Of a DNA stretch of 64,000 nucleotides, positions 16,167 through 24,741 are shown piece by piece (the first letter of the stretch is position 1; every line of letters starts with the position of its first letter). The DNA lies in assembly GCA_022226935.1 (NCBI GenBank), contig CP092081.1, positions 2,368,627-2,432,626 on the forward strand, written 5' to 3'. The notes beneath the pieces are model-generated. The model did not search any database and was not told where the DNA came from. It saw only the letters and a program-made list of their open reading frames with translations. The stretch comes from Nitrospira sp. GTDB lineage: Bacteria; Nitrospirota; Nitrospiria; Nitrospirales; Nitrospiraceae. Made by a program: the position numbers and the translations under genes.

Positions 16167-17183
16167 ATGAGTAGTGATCTGCATCCGCTCACCTTACCCG
16201 ACAACGGTGAGCTGTCCAAAACTGCCGAACTGCCTGCAGAACAGGCTACGAGCCCTTCGCCCTGGCTGACCATCGTGCATTGGTTTGATTCCTGGGCCGG
16301 CATCGAGAACATGAAAACCGATGCGGCCCCCGCCACGGTCGACTGGCTGCGGGCCATTCCGCTCATCACGGTCCACTTGATCTGCCTCGGCGTATTCATC
16401 GTGGGATGGAGCTGGGTCGCAGTCGGCGTCTGCGCCGCCTTTTACTTCGTGCGCATGTTCGCCATCACCGGGTGGTACCACCGGTACTTCTCCCATCGGA
16501 CATTCAAAACGTCCCGCGCCTGCCAATTTGCCTTTGCGCTGCTCGGGTCGTCCTGCGCCCAACGCGGCCCTCTCTGGTGGGCCGGCCATCATCGCCACCA
16601 TCACATCTATTCGGACAAGCCGGAAGATACGCACTCGGTGCGCCAGGGCGGATTTCTCTGGGCTCACATCGGCTGGATCAGCTCAAAGAAATTCTTTCCG
16701 CCGAGACTGAAGAGCATCGGCGATTTTGCCAAGTTTCCTGAACTGCGCTTCCTGGATCGATTCGATACCCTGGTGCCGACGATCTGCGGATTCGGCATGT
16801 TCGGATTGGGCAAACTGCTGGAAGCCTATGCGCCGGGGCTCGGCACCAATGGTCCGCAAATGTTGATCTGGGGGTTTTTCGTCTCCACCGTCGCCCTGCT
16901 CCACGGCACCTGCACGATCAATTCCCTCTCGCACGTGTACGGATCGCAGCGCTACAAGACAGGTGATGACAGCAAAAACAATTTCATTCTCGCCATGGTC
17001 ACCCTCGGCGAAGGGTGGCACAACAATCACCACTATTATGCCGCATCAACCAGGCAGGGGTTTTACTGGTGGGAAATCGACATTACCTACTACATCCTCC
17101 GCGCTATGCAGGCAGTAGGATTGGTGTGGGATATTCGCGAGGTGCCGGCCCACGTTCGAGAAGGCAAGAACAAACTCGCCTGA
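16167..17183 (+). CDS. Acyl-lipid/acyl-CoA fatty acid desaturase
   Basis: Membrane di-iron desaturase that introduces a double bond (delta-9 type by similarity) into fatty acyl chains. 338 residues. The three histidine boxes are complete: His105-RYFS-His110, His141-His142-R-HHH (144-146), and GEGW-His285-NN-His288-His289. Hydrophobic helices surround residues 63-100 and 205-250. The start has GGAGGTGGC just upstream. Transcribed alone from a leader of about 170 nt and followed by a hairpin. Confidence 0.92.
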   Translation: MSSDLHPLTLPDNGELSKTAELPAEQATSPSPWLTIVHWFDSWAGIENMKTDAAPATVDWLRAIPLITVHLICLGVFIVGWSWVAVGVCAAFYFVRMFAITGWYHRYFSHRTFKTSRACQFAFALLGSSCAQRGPLWWAGHHRHHHIYSDKPEDTHSVRQGGFLWAHIGWISSKKFFPPRLKSIGDFAKFPELRFLDRFDTLVPTICGFGMFGLGKLLEAYAPGLGTNGPQMLIWGFFVSTVALLHGTCTINSLSHVYGSQRYKTGDDSKNNFILAMVTLGEGWHNNHHYYAASTRQGFYWWEIDITYYILRAMQAVGLVWDIREVPAHVREGKNKLA

Positions 17184-17190
17184 TTCACAG

Positions 17191-17220
17191 CGGGGGCGGC
17201 CAGTTCACTGCCCGCCCCCG
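17191..17220. terminator. Terminator-like hairpin between convergent genes
   Basis: CGGGGGCGG (17191-17199) and CCGCCCCCG (17212-17220) form a perfect 9-bp GC stem with a 12-base loop, between the desaturase (+) and the 17231 gene (-). No clear T-run. Confidence 0.6.
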
Positions 17221-17230
17221 TAACTCCGCG

Positions 17231-17701
17231 CTATACCCACTCCGATTCATCCGCCGACCTTGATTTGCTGCCGTACTGCGGCGCCAACCGCTTCCGGATG
17301 TCACGGCTCGCCGCATCGATCTCAGCCACCTCTGCCTCCGTCGCGATCCACGCATCTTCAGGTGTCAGTTCGATGCGATAGTGATTCTTTCGCATGGAAA
17401 ACCATTCGATGTACGGATGGGGCACCAGATGAGGATGGGGATCGAACGAGATGAGGCTGGCATCTCCAATCTGCGGACTCTCGACATCCCCCAACACCTG
17501 ACCGGCAAGATCTTCATCGGCGAACCGGCTATTTTTGAACCGGATCACCTGGCCGGCGATTTCTCCCCGGCAATTGCCCGCGAGATAAACATCGATTGTT
17601 CCCAAGACCGCAAACGTGATGCGCCCGACCACGGTGCCGTCCTGCCGGTTGTCGAGAAATCCTTCTTGTACCCATCGGCTGTTGCCGAACTTTTGAGCCA
17701 T
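17231..17701 (-). CDS. Hypothetical protein (156 aa)
   Basis: Family not recognised. The start ATG at 17701 follows AGGGAG and lies just past the EamA transporter stop, so it is the second gene of that operon. The N-terminal 60 residues contain beta-rich stretches (TVVGRITFAVLGTIDVYLAGN), which may form a small barrel. A His/Pro cluster (DPHPHLVPHPYIEW) sits in the middle, and the C-terminus is charged. Confidence 0.7.
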   Translation of the reverse strand: MAQKFGNSRWVQEGFLDNRQDGTVVGRITFAVLGTIDVYLAGNCRGEIAGQVIRFKNSRFADEDLAGQVLGDVESPQIGDASLISFDPHPHLVPHPYIEWFSMRKNHYRIELTPEDAWIATEAEVAEIDAASRDIRKRLAPQYGSKSRSADESEWV

Positions 17702-17702
17702 G

Positions 17703-18581
17703 TCATCTCCCTTCTGAACGCACAATCACAGACTGTGGAGAGGCTTGCGCCATCTCCCCAGGCACCCGCGATCCGAACAGCACACCACCCAAAATCATCG
17801 CGCTACCGAACCATCCTTGGGCATCCAGATGTTCGCCCAGGAAATACCATGCGAGCCACGCCGCGATGGCTGGCTCCACGGCAAACAATAATGCGACTTG
17901 TTGTGCGGGCAGCAGCTGCTGTGCCCACATCTGCACGGCGAACGCGCCGGTCGCCAGAATCCCGGTGACTCCAAGGCCCAACAGCAATACTCGGCTCGGC
18001 TCGAACATCGCGGCCGTCGGCTGTTCCCACCACATCGCGCCCAGCATTGCCACGGTCATCATCACCAGTTGCCAGGCGAACAACGACACGGCGTCAGTCG
18101 TTCTAGTGTACTGCTCCAGACAGACCATATGCGCCGCAAATGCCGCGGCGCTGCCGAGCGTCAGCAGATCACCAAGATTGGCGGAGGCTGTCGGCTTGAC
18201 GAGCAACCACAGCCCGAGCAACGCGATTCCATTTGAGATCCAGGTATGCGCGCTCAAGCGACGGAGATACAGCGGAACGAATACCACGTACAGCACGGTG
18301 ATGAAGGCCGAGTTGGAGGCCGTCGTCAAATGCAGTCCCACCGTCTGCAACACATACCCAAGGAACAGCCAGAGGCTCGCGATGAGACTCATCCGCAGCA
18401 TCGCGGCATCGCGCGTCAGTGTACGGCGTGACAGGAAGAGCACCGCGAACACCAGGAGCAGGCCGAGGAAAAATCGCAGGAACAGAAACGAGAGCGGCGT
18501 GATTTGTTCGAGGGCGGCCTTGGTGGCCGGGAATGTTGCGCCCCACACAACGGTTGTGAGGAGAAGCGCAAGTTGAGGCAT
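17703..18581 (-). CDS. EamA/DMT-family transporter
   Basis: Inner membrane permease of 292 residues with ten predicted helices arranged as two five-helix EamA repeats (first begins LLLTTVVWGATFPATKAAL; second near AWQLVMMTVAMLGAM). Members export amino acids, nucleobases or other metabolites; the substrate cannot be inferred. It is followed after one base by the 17701 hypothetical gene. Confidence 0.9.
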   Translation of the reverse strand: MPQLALLLTTVVWGATFPATKAALEQITPLSFLFLRFFLGLLLVFAVLFLSRRTLTRDAAMLRMSLIASLWLFLGYVLQTVGLHLTTASNSAFITVLYVVFVPLYLRRLSAHTWISNGIALLGLWLLVKPTASANLGDLLTLGSAAAFAAHMVCLEQYTRTTDAVSLFAWQLVMMTVAMLGAMWWEQPTAAMFEPSRVLLLGLGVTGILATGAFAVQMWAQQLLPAQQVALLFAVEPAIAAWLAWYFLGEHLDAQGWFGSAMILGGVLFGSRVPGEMAQASPQSVIVRSEGR

Positions 18582-18599
18582 GGTCAGGCGATTGGATGT

Positions 18600-18658
18600 G
18601 CTGAGTGATGGACCAGATCCGGCGCGAACGTGAGCCGGCGTGGATCTATCGGCTCAGC
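18600..18658. terminator. Multi-stem intergenic hairpin
   Basis: Three nested dyads: GCTGAG/CTCAGC (18600-18605, 18653-18658), AGATCC/GGATCT (18615-18620, 18642-18647) and CCGGC/GCCGG (18619-18623, 18634-18638). It lies just downstream of the minus-strand gene at 18677 and upstream of the EamA gene, so it may end the former transcript. Confidence 0.45.
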
Positions 18659-18676
18659 ACTTTCGTGTGAACTCGA

Positions 18677-18880
18677 TCAGGGTTTGCAGAGCGCGCACTT
18701 GCGCTCATCGCTGGTCCCGGCCTGCTCCATCGCCGCGAGCGCGCGTTCCTTGTCAGGATAGTCGAACCAGCCGCCCTCCCAGAAGTCACTACTGGAAATG
18801 CTGGAAGGCACTTCCGAACAACGGTCCCGATGAAGTGTGACTCGATCGATCGCGCGTGCAATGTGGATCCAATAGACCAT
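18677..18880 (-). CDS. Small hypothetical protein ending in a CxxC motif (67 aa)
   Basis: Start ATG at 18880 (MVYWIHIARAI), preceded by GGGGT. The protein contains an HRDRC motif near residue 19, an aromatic patch (FWEGGWFDYPDKERA) and a terminal KCALCKP. Cys and His spacing suggests a small zinc-binding domain. No family name can be given. The longer frame to 18931 lacks support. Confidence 0.55.
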   Translation of the reverse strand: MVYWIHIARAIDRVTLHRDRCSEVPSSISSSDFWEGGWFDYPDKERALAAMEQAGTSDERKCALCKP

Positions 18881-19029
18881 GATACCCCGTTGGACTCTGT
18901 CGTCAGGACCGTCGCAGCCCAACCCTACCACGCACTTCTCAACGAGAGCAATGCGCAGACCGCATCAAGCCGCAACGACCCGCGACGGCAACACACATGA
19001 GATGATGGGATGAACCCAGGAGGTACGTG

Positions 19030-19206
19030 CTAGGGCAGGAGCTGCCACTCGTCCTTCTCGATCACGGTCTTGACGCCGGTTTCGAGCTTCTTGACGTCCT
19101 TTTCTTCGAAGAGACGCATGTAGCGTTCGATCCGGTCCGGATCGTCGATGCGCTCTTCCTGCATAACACCGCCATTGCCTTTGTACTTCCGGATTAACAG
19201 GGGCAT
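19030..19206 (-). CDS. Small charged hypothetical protein (58 aa)
   Basis: A 58-residue frame with a good ribosome binding site (AAGGAG eight bases before the ATG at 19206). It begins MPLLIRKYKGNGG and is rich in Asp, Glu, Lys and Arg (EERIDDPDRIERYMRLFEE), consistent with a helical mini-protein. It is divergent from the FmdB gene at 19377. No function can be proposed. Confidence 0.6.
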   Translation of the reverse strand: MPLLIRKYKGNGGVMQEERIDDPDRIERYMRLFEEKDVKKLETGVKTVIEKDEWQLLP

Positions 19207-19376
19207 TTCAACCGCTCCTTCAATTGTAGCTCGCGTTTCGACACACAGATTCGGTACAATAGTGCAAAGCTACACACAGGGTCAAGCGCTTCCAAATAGA
19301 GAATCGCTTTATCTCGGCCGATCCCTCAAGGGCCGGCCATGGAGCGTGAGTCTTCTCCAGCTCGAAGGAGTCGGCA

Positions 19377-19688
19377 ATGCCGGTCTACGAATATCGCTGT
19401 GATCAATGTACCCATCGGTTCGAGGCCACGCAATCCATCCATGCGCGGCCGGACGATACGGTCTGCCCACAGTGCAACAATGTGGGGGCAACCCGAATCT
19501 TGTCCGCCTTCGCCTCGAAGGTCAAAGGCAGCCACAAGCCCGGGTTTGAGGAAATCAAAGCGTACGACATGCTTCATGAGCGCATGGATCGCTTTTCAAA
19601 ACTGCCGCCCGCCATGGGCAAACGCGTGGATGTGACACCGGAGATGATGTCCGGTGCGGTAACCCCGACGGAAAACCCAGACTCCTAA
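19377..19688 (+). CDS. FmdB-family zinc ribbon protein
   Basis: 103 residues. The N-terminal zinc ribbon is complete (Cys8, Cys11, Cys30, Cys33), starting with the family hallmark MPVYEYRCDQC. The C-terminal half is a basic-to-acidic tail without known motifs. FmdB proteins are putative regulators; the name comes from a gene near formamidase in other bacteria, and that link is not implied here. Confidence 0.9.
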   Translation: MPVYEYRCDQCTHRFEATQSIHARPDDTVCPQCNNVGATRILSAFASKVKGSHKPGFEEIKAYDMLHERMDRFSKLPPAMGKRVDVTPEMMSGAVTPTENPDS

Positions 19689-19787
19689 ACGGAGAGGTCG
19701 CGTGGGTGGAAGGAACTGCCGCCCCGACCTGCCTCGCCACGATGCCGCCGGAACGCGACTCAGGGGCGAGAGGGAGAATTGTTCAGC

Positions 19788-20612
19788 ATGTATTCCCGTA
19801 TCAGCGCCTTGCTTTGTGCCGGACTCCTCTCTCTGTCAGCGCCGCCGGCCTCAGCCGAAGTAGCTGGCTCCATGGTGATCGCAGGGCATGGCCCCGAGCA
19901 ACACGCAATGGAATCCCTGGCGCACGCCTTCGAAAAGGCCAACCCCCGCGCCTATATCGATGTCGTCTGGGACGACAACTCCAAACCGCTCGACATGGTC
20001 AAAGCCAAGCAGGCGCATATCGCCGTCGCGGGCGCCTCGGCAAACGGACTGCGCTCCGTTCAAATCGCCTGGGACGGCATTGCCATCATGGTCCATCGGT
20101 CAAACTTCACGAAAGAAGTGACCAAACAGGAAGTCGCCGACCTCTTTTCCGGAAAATATAAAATCTGGTCCGACCTGGGCGGACCGGACACCAAAGTGCT
20201 GCTCATCGACCGGCCGCGCAACGAAAATAATCGCGACGCCTTTGAGCAACTCCTGGGCATTGTCGGCAAGATTCCCGACACCACTAAAGTGATCGCGAAG
20301 GACGAGAAGGTCATCAAAACCATCGCCGGGACCCTCCCGCCCAATTCTGCCGTCACTTACCTGTCTCTTGGCCAAGCCTTGGAAGCCGTCGCCTCCGGAG
20401 TGCCGGTGCGCCTGCTTCCGGTCGATAAAGTGGAACCGGAAACACCCACGGTGAAGGACGGCCGGTACTCTTTGCGCCGACCGATCCTCCTGATTTCAAA
20501 TAATGATACCGACCCGCTCGTCGCCGCATTTGAACAATTTGCCCTGTCGGACGAAGGGCAGAAAATCATCAGCGAATCTTATACACCGCTCCCGAAGACA
20601 TCATCTCCCTAA
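19788..20612 (+). CDS. PstS-like periplasmic substrate-binding protein
   Basis: 274 residues from the ATG at 19788; a TTG nine bases earlier is possible. A Sec signal peptide ends near ASA (residue 23). The mature part has the PBP-like phosphate-binding fold: GSMVIAGHGPEQHAMESLAHAFE, DGIAIMVHRSN, the VADLFSGKYKIWSDLGG block typical of PstS-related proteins, and a C-terminal FEQFALSDEGQKII. No permease genes are adjacent, so it may act with a transporter elsewhere or as a stand-alone ligand sensor. Confidence 0.82.
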   Translation: MYSRISALLCAGLLSLSAPPASAEVAGSMVIAGHGPEQHAMESLAHAFEKANPRAYIDVVWDDNSKPLDMVKAKQAHIAVAGASANGLRSVQIAWDGIAIMVHRSNFTKEVTKQEVADLFSGKYKIWSDLGGPDTKVLLIDRPRNENNRDAFEQLLGIVGKIPDTTKVIAKDEKVIKTIAGTLPPNSAVTYLSLGQALEAVASGVPVRLLPVDKVEPETPTVKDGRYSLRRPILLISNNDTDPLVAAFEQFALSDEGQKIISESYTPLPKTSSP

Positions 20613-20624
20613 TAGGAGGCTTTC

Positions 20625-21080
20625 ATGCGCACATTCATGATCGTGGCCCTTGGTTCCGCTGTTGTTCTCGGCGTCGTCTGTCTTGCCGTTCCTTCAGGCC
20701 AGGCCCAGGAAGGGGCCATGGTGGAAGGCGCCGGATACACGATGTTCAATACCGAATCAATCAAGGGCTCGGATACGTCCAAGCTTGAGAAGGATCCGGT
20801 CTGCGATCGGTCGAAACGTCCGTCCATCGGCAAGGTGGAGCCGGATGAAGCCAAACCCGGCGATAAAATCGTGATCAAAGGCGAAAACTTCGGCAGCAAG
20901 GAATGTTTCCACGGGGTCACCTTCAGCGCGGCGCCCAAGGATAAGATCGACTATCAATTTGTGAATGAAACGACCATTGAAGCCGTGGTGCCGGATGCGA
21001 AGGCGGGGATGTCATTCATTATCGTCGTCGCCGGCGGCGGCAGTGCGCAGTCGAAGCCACTTCTCATTCAGGCCAAGTAA
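20625..21080 (+). CDS. Secreted protein with IPT/TIG-like domain
   Basis: 151 residues with a signal peptide (cleaved near GQAQ, residue 28) and a single immunoglobulin-like IPT/TIG domain from about 65 to 150 (VEPDEAKPGDKIVIKGENFG, TTIEAVVPDAKAG). A Cys pair (CDRSKRP, KECFHGV) could form a disulfide. It follows the PstS-like gene by 12 bp with AGGAGG before its ATG, so the two periplasmic proteins are co-expressed. The domain is usually structural or carbohydrate-binding. Confidence 0.78.
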   Translation: MRTFMIVALGSAVVLGVVCLAVPSGQAQEGAMVEGAGYTMFNTESIKGSDTSKLEKDPVCDRSKRPSIGKVEPDEAKPGDKIVIKGENFGSKECFHGVTFSAAPKDKIDYQFVNETTIEAVVPDAKAGMSFIIVVAGGGSAQSKPLLIQAK

Positions 21081-21090
21081 TCACGACCAT

Positions 21091-21115
21091 GGCAGGAGGC
21101 ACTATGCCTCCTGTC
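21091..21115 (+). terminator. Hairpin after the IPT/TIG gene
   Basis: GGCAGGAGGC, loop ACTAT, GCCTCCTGTC: a 10-bp stem with one G-T pair, 11 bp after the stop. Weak T content follows. Confidence 0.6.
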
Positions 21116-21252
21116 CAATTCGTGCCCTTCCGGATTCGCCATTTTACCGGCCTTCGTCTCGACAACTCTCTTGACCCTATGCTAGGTTACGCGAACTTTT
21201 TGGGAGGCGACCCAGAGGTGAGCTCCGGCTCCGAACCTCACGCAGGCTCAGC

Positions 21253-22671
21253 ATGTTCCGCAAGATCCTTATTGCCAACCGTGGCGAAATCGCCATGCGC
21301 ATCATCCGCGGCTGCCGCGAGCTCAACATCGCGACAGCGGCGATCTATTCCGAGGCCGACTCCTCGGGCATCTACGTCAAGAAAGCTGACGAGTCCTATC
21401 TCGTAGGTCCTGGCCCGGTTAAAGGGTTTCTGGACGGCAAACAGATTGTGGAAATCGCGAAACGCATCGGTGCCGACGCGATCCATCCCGGCTACGGTTT
21501 CCTGTCCGAAAACGCCAAGTTCGCCCGGCTCTGCCATGCCTCTGGAATCACCTTCATCGGCCCTTCGCCGGAAACGATCGATCTCATGGGCAGCAAGGTC
21601 AAGGCGAGGCAGATTGCCCAGCAGGCAGGGCTTCCGATTGTGCCCGGCACCGAAGGCGGGGTCACCAGCATCGAAGAGGCCCTGGAGTTCGTCCACCGGA
21701 TCAATTACCCCGTCATGATCAAGGCCAGCGCCGGCGGCGGTGGACGGGGACTTCGAGTGGTCCGCTCTGATCAAGAATTGCGCGAGAATATGGAAGTCGC
21801 GGCACGGGAAGCGCTGGCAGCTTTTGGCGACGGCAGCATTTTCATCGAAAAGTACATCGAGCGTCCGCACCATATCGAATTTCAGATCTTGGGCGACAAA
21901 CACGGCAACATCATCCACCTCGGCGAGCGGGATTGTTCGATTCAGCGCCGGCACCAGAAACTGATCGAAATTGCCCCCTCACTAGTTCTGACGGCAAAAT
22001 TGCGCGCGCAAATGGGTGAAGCCGCCATCGCCATCGCAAAAGCCGTGAAGTACGACAATGCCGGCACGGTGGAGTTCCTCCTCGACCACGAAGGCCATTT
22101 CTATTTCATGGAAATGAATCCCCGGTTGCAGGTTGAACATACCGTCACGGAACAGATTACGGCGATCGACATCGTTCGAAATCAAATTTCCATCGCGGCA
22201 GGCAAGCCGTTGGAGATCCGGCAAAAGGATGTGACGCTGCAAGGCCACGCCATTCAATGCCGCATCAATGCCGAAGACCCGCGGAATAACTTTATGCCCT
22301 GCACCGGCACCGTCACCGCCTATCTGTCTCCCGGCGGCATCGGGGTCCGCATCGATGGCGCGGTCTACCGTGACTATACGATTCCCCCCTATTACGACGC
22401 GTTGCTGGCGAAACTCACTGTGCGGGGACGCACCTGGGAGGAAACCGTGAGCCGCATGCGGCGTTCACTGGAAGAATACGTCCTGCGTGGCGTGAAAACG
22501 ACCATTCCGTTCATGAAGAACGTGATGATGGAACAGGATTTCCAGGCGGGACGATTCGATACTTCCTATCTGGAAACCCATCCCGACCTGTATCAATACG
22601 AAGAATCCGAGGAGCCTGAGGACCTGGTGTTGGCGATTTCCGCAGCAATCGCCGCCTACGAAGGACTCTGA
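21253..22671 (+). CDS. pycA: Biotin carboxylase subunit of pyruvate carboxylase
   Basis: ATP-dependent carboxylation of biotin. 472 residues with the three ATP-grasp regions: MFRKILIANRGEIAMRIIRG at the start, the Gly-rich loop KASAGGGGRGLRVV, and the catalytic EMNPRLQVEHTVTE motif. The downstream gene carries the transcarboxylase and biotin domains, so this is a two-subunit pyruvate carboxylase rather than acetyl-CoA carboxylase. It makes oxaloacetate for anaplerosis or the reverse TCA cycle. A 2-oxoglutarate carboxylase is a less likely alternative. Confidence 0.88.
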   Translation: MFRKILIANRGEIAMRIIRGCRELNIATAAIYSEADSSGIYVKKADESYLVGPGPVKGFLDGKQIVEIAKRIGADAIHPGYGFLSENAKFARLCHASGITFIGPSPETIDLMGSKVKARQIAQQAGLPIVPGTEGGVTSIEEALEFVHRINYPVMIKASAGGGGRGLRVVRSDQELRENMEVAAREALAAFGDGSIFIEKYIERPHHIEFQILGDKHGNIIHLGERDCSIQRRHQKLIEIAPSLVLTAKLRAQMGEAAIAIAKAVKYDNAGTVEFLLDHEGHFYFMEMNPRLQVEHTVTEQITAIDIVRNQISIAAGKPLEIRQKDVTLQGHAIQCRINAEDPRNNFMPCTGTVTAYLSPGGIGVRIDGAVYRDYTIPPYYDALLAKLTVRGRTWEETVSRMRRSLEEYVLRGVKTTIPFMKNVMMEQDFQAGRFDTSYLETHPDLYQYEESEEPEDLVLAISAAIAAYEGL

Positions 22672-22740
22672 CCTCCCAGCCGCCAGGCACAGCACCTCAA
22701 CCTGTTACGCGAGCGATTCCGCCGCCCCGAGGCCGCCAGA

Positions 22741-24738
22741 ATGGCAATAAAAAAGACCAAGAAAACCATATCGAAAAAAAGTCCGTCCAAGAAGCCCGCG
22801 CCGGCTAAGCCGACCAAAGTCGCCAAACCGGCTGCAACACGCGCCCTCGCTGTTGCCTCGTCGGCATCCTCGACGTTCAGCGTTGTTCCGGCACCGGGAA
22901 AGAAAGTCCTGCTGACGGAAGTCGCTTTGCGAGACGGACATCAATGTCTTCTGGCCACCAGAATGCGCACTGAAGACATGTTGCCCATCGCGCAAAAACT
23001 GGACTCGGTGGGGTTCTGGTCCCTGGAAGTCTGGGGCGGGGCAACCTTCGACACCTGCCTGCGCTTTCTCAAGGAAGATCCCTGGGAACGCCTCCGCGCC
23101 CTCCGCGCGGCGATGCCGAAAACAAAATTACAGATGTTGCTGCGCGGGCAGAATCTTGTGGGCTACCGGCACTATGCCGACGACGTCCTCGACAAATTCA
23201 TCGAACGATCGGCCGCCAATGGCATCGATGTCTTCCGCATATTCGACGCGCTCAACGATGTCCGTAACCTCGAACGCGCCATCCGCGAAGTCAAAGCCTG
23301 CGAGAAACACGTAGAGGCGGCCATTTCCTATACGACGAGCCCCGTCCATCGATTGGATGGATTCGTCACGATGGGCAAACGCCTGGAAGATCTCGGCGCC
23401 GACACAATTTGTATCAAGGATATGGCCGGACTGCTGGCGCCGGTGGATGCCTACCGGCTGGTCAAGAGTTTGAAAGCCGCGGTTCGCGTTCCCATTCACC
23501 TCCATTCCCATTACACCTCAGGCATGGGTACTATGACCGCCCTGATGGCCGTGATGGCGGGATTGGATCTTTTGGACACGTCCATTTCGCCGCTGGCGGG
23601 AGGGGCTTCGCATCCGCCGACCGAATCGATGGTCGCGGCCTTACGCGGTACGCCGTACGATAGCCAATTGGATCTGGAAGACCTCCAGCCCATCGCGGAA
23701 CATTTCCGCACGGTGCGTCGAAAGTATCGGCAATTTGAAAGCGACTTCACCGGTGTCGATGCGGAAATTCTGACGTCCCAAATCCCCGGCGGCATGTTGT
23801 CCAATCTCGCCGCGCAATTGGCGGAGCAAAACGCGCTCGACCGGATGAAGGAAGTCATGGACGAAATTCCCCGCGTCCGAAAGGACATGGGCTATCCGCC
23901 GCTCGTCACGCCCACCAGTCAAATCGTCGGCACGCAGGCCACACTCAATGTGCTGACCGGCGAACAGGGCGAGCGCTATAAAGTCATCACCACGGAAACC
24001 AAAAACTACTTCCTCGGCCTCTACGGCCGCGCCCCAGGGCCTCTTGATAAAGAGATCATGGCACGGGCCATCGGCGACGAAGAACCGGTGAAAGGCCGGC
24101 CGGCGGACCGACTGGAATCAGAATTCGAGAAACTCAAAAAGGACATGCCCGAGTCCGCGACGACCCTGGAAGACCAGTTGTCCTTTGCCCTGTTTCCCGC
24201 CATTGCGCGGGATTTCTTCGAGGCACGCGAGCAAGGTAATCTGCAGCCGGAACCGCTGGAGCCGACCGACACCAAGGGGCCAGCCGTGGCGCACGATCTC
24301 CATCTCGCTCCGGCCGAATTCAACATTACGGTCCACGGCGAAAATTACCATGTCGTGGTCTCAGGCTCCGGCCGCACCACCGACGGCCGCAAGCCCTATT
24401 ACATCCGCGTCAATGATCGGTTGCAGGAAGTCTCTCTCGAGCCGCTCCAGGAAGTGTTGGCCGGAGTGCCGGAGGCTCCCGAGGCCGGCAACACGTCAAA
24501 GCCGAAACGTCCCCGGCCGACGAAACCCGGTGATGTCGCCCCTCCGATGCCCGGCCGTGTGGTGAAGGTGCTGGTCGCGGACGGCGCTCAAGTCAAAACG
24601 GGCGACCCCCTGTTGATCATCGAGGCCATGAAAATGGAAAGCCAGGTTCCGGCCCCCATGGACGGACGGGTCGCCGCCATCCTTGTCGCCGAGGGCGACA
24701 ACGTCAAGATCGACGAAACCGTCATTCAATTGGAGTAG
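22741..24738 (+). CDS. pycB: Pyruvate carboxylase subunit B (transcarboxylase plus biotin carrier)
   Basis: 665 residues. A Lys/Pro/Ala-rich N-terminal extension of about 50 residues is followed by the HMGL-like transcarboxylase barrel (ALRDGHQCLLATR, GQNLVGYRHYADDV, HLHSHYTSGMG). Then come a PYC/OADA conserved domain and a C-terminal biotinyl domain with EAMKMES, in which the first Lys is biotinylated. It sits 69 bp after pycA. The two act together in the cytoplasm. Oxaloacetate decarboxylase alpha has the same layout, but no membrane beta subunit is nearby. Confidence 0.88.
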   Translation: MAIKKTKKTISKKSPSKKPAPAKPTKVAKPAATRALAVASSASSTFSVVPAPGKKVLLTEVALRDGHQCLLATRMRTEDMLPIAQKLDSVGFWSLEVWGGATFDTCLRFLKEDPWERLRALRAAMPKTKLQMLLRGQNLVGYRHYADDVLDKFIERSAANGIDVFRIFDALNDVRNLERAIREVKACEKHVEAAISYTTSPVHRLDGFVTMGKRLEDLGADTICIKDMAGLLAPVDAYRLVKSLKAAVRVPIHLHSHYTSGMGTMTALMAVMAGLDLLDTSISPLAGGASHPPTESMVAALRGTPYDSQLDLEDLQPIAEHFRTVRRKYRQFESDFTGVDAEILTSQIPGGMLSNLAAQLAEQNALDRMKEVMDEIPRVRKDMGYPPLVTPTSQIVGTQATLNVLTGEQGERYKVITTETKNYFLGLYGRAPGPLDKEIMARAIGDEEPVKGRPADRLESEFEKLKKDMPESATTLEDQLSFALFPAIARDFFEAREQGNLQPEPLEPTDTKGPAVAHDLHLAPAEFNITVHGENYHVVVSGSGRTTDGRKPYYIRVNDRLQEVSLEPLQEVLAGVPEAPEAGNTSKPKRPRPTKPGDVAPPMPGRVVKVLVADGAQVKTGDPLLIIEAMKMESQVPAPMDGRVAAILVAEGDNVKIDETVIQLE

Positions 24739-24741
24739 CCG

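Noticed and set aside
16167-21080. A phosphate uptake operon around the PstS-like protein
   Set aside because: No pstC, pstA, pstB or phoU genes are present nearby; only the binding protein is seen.
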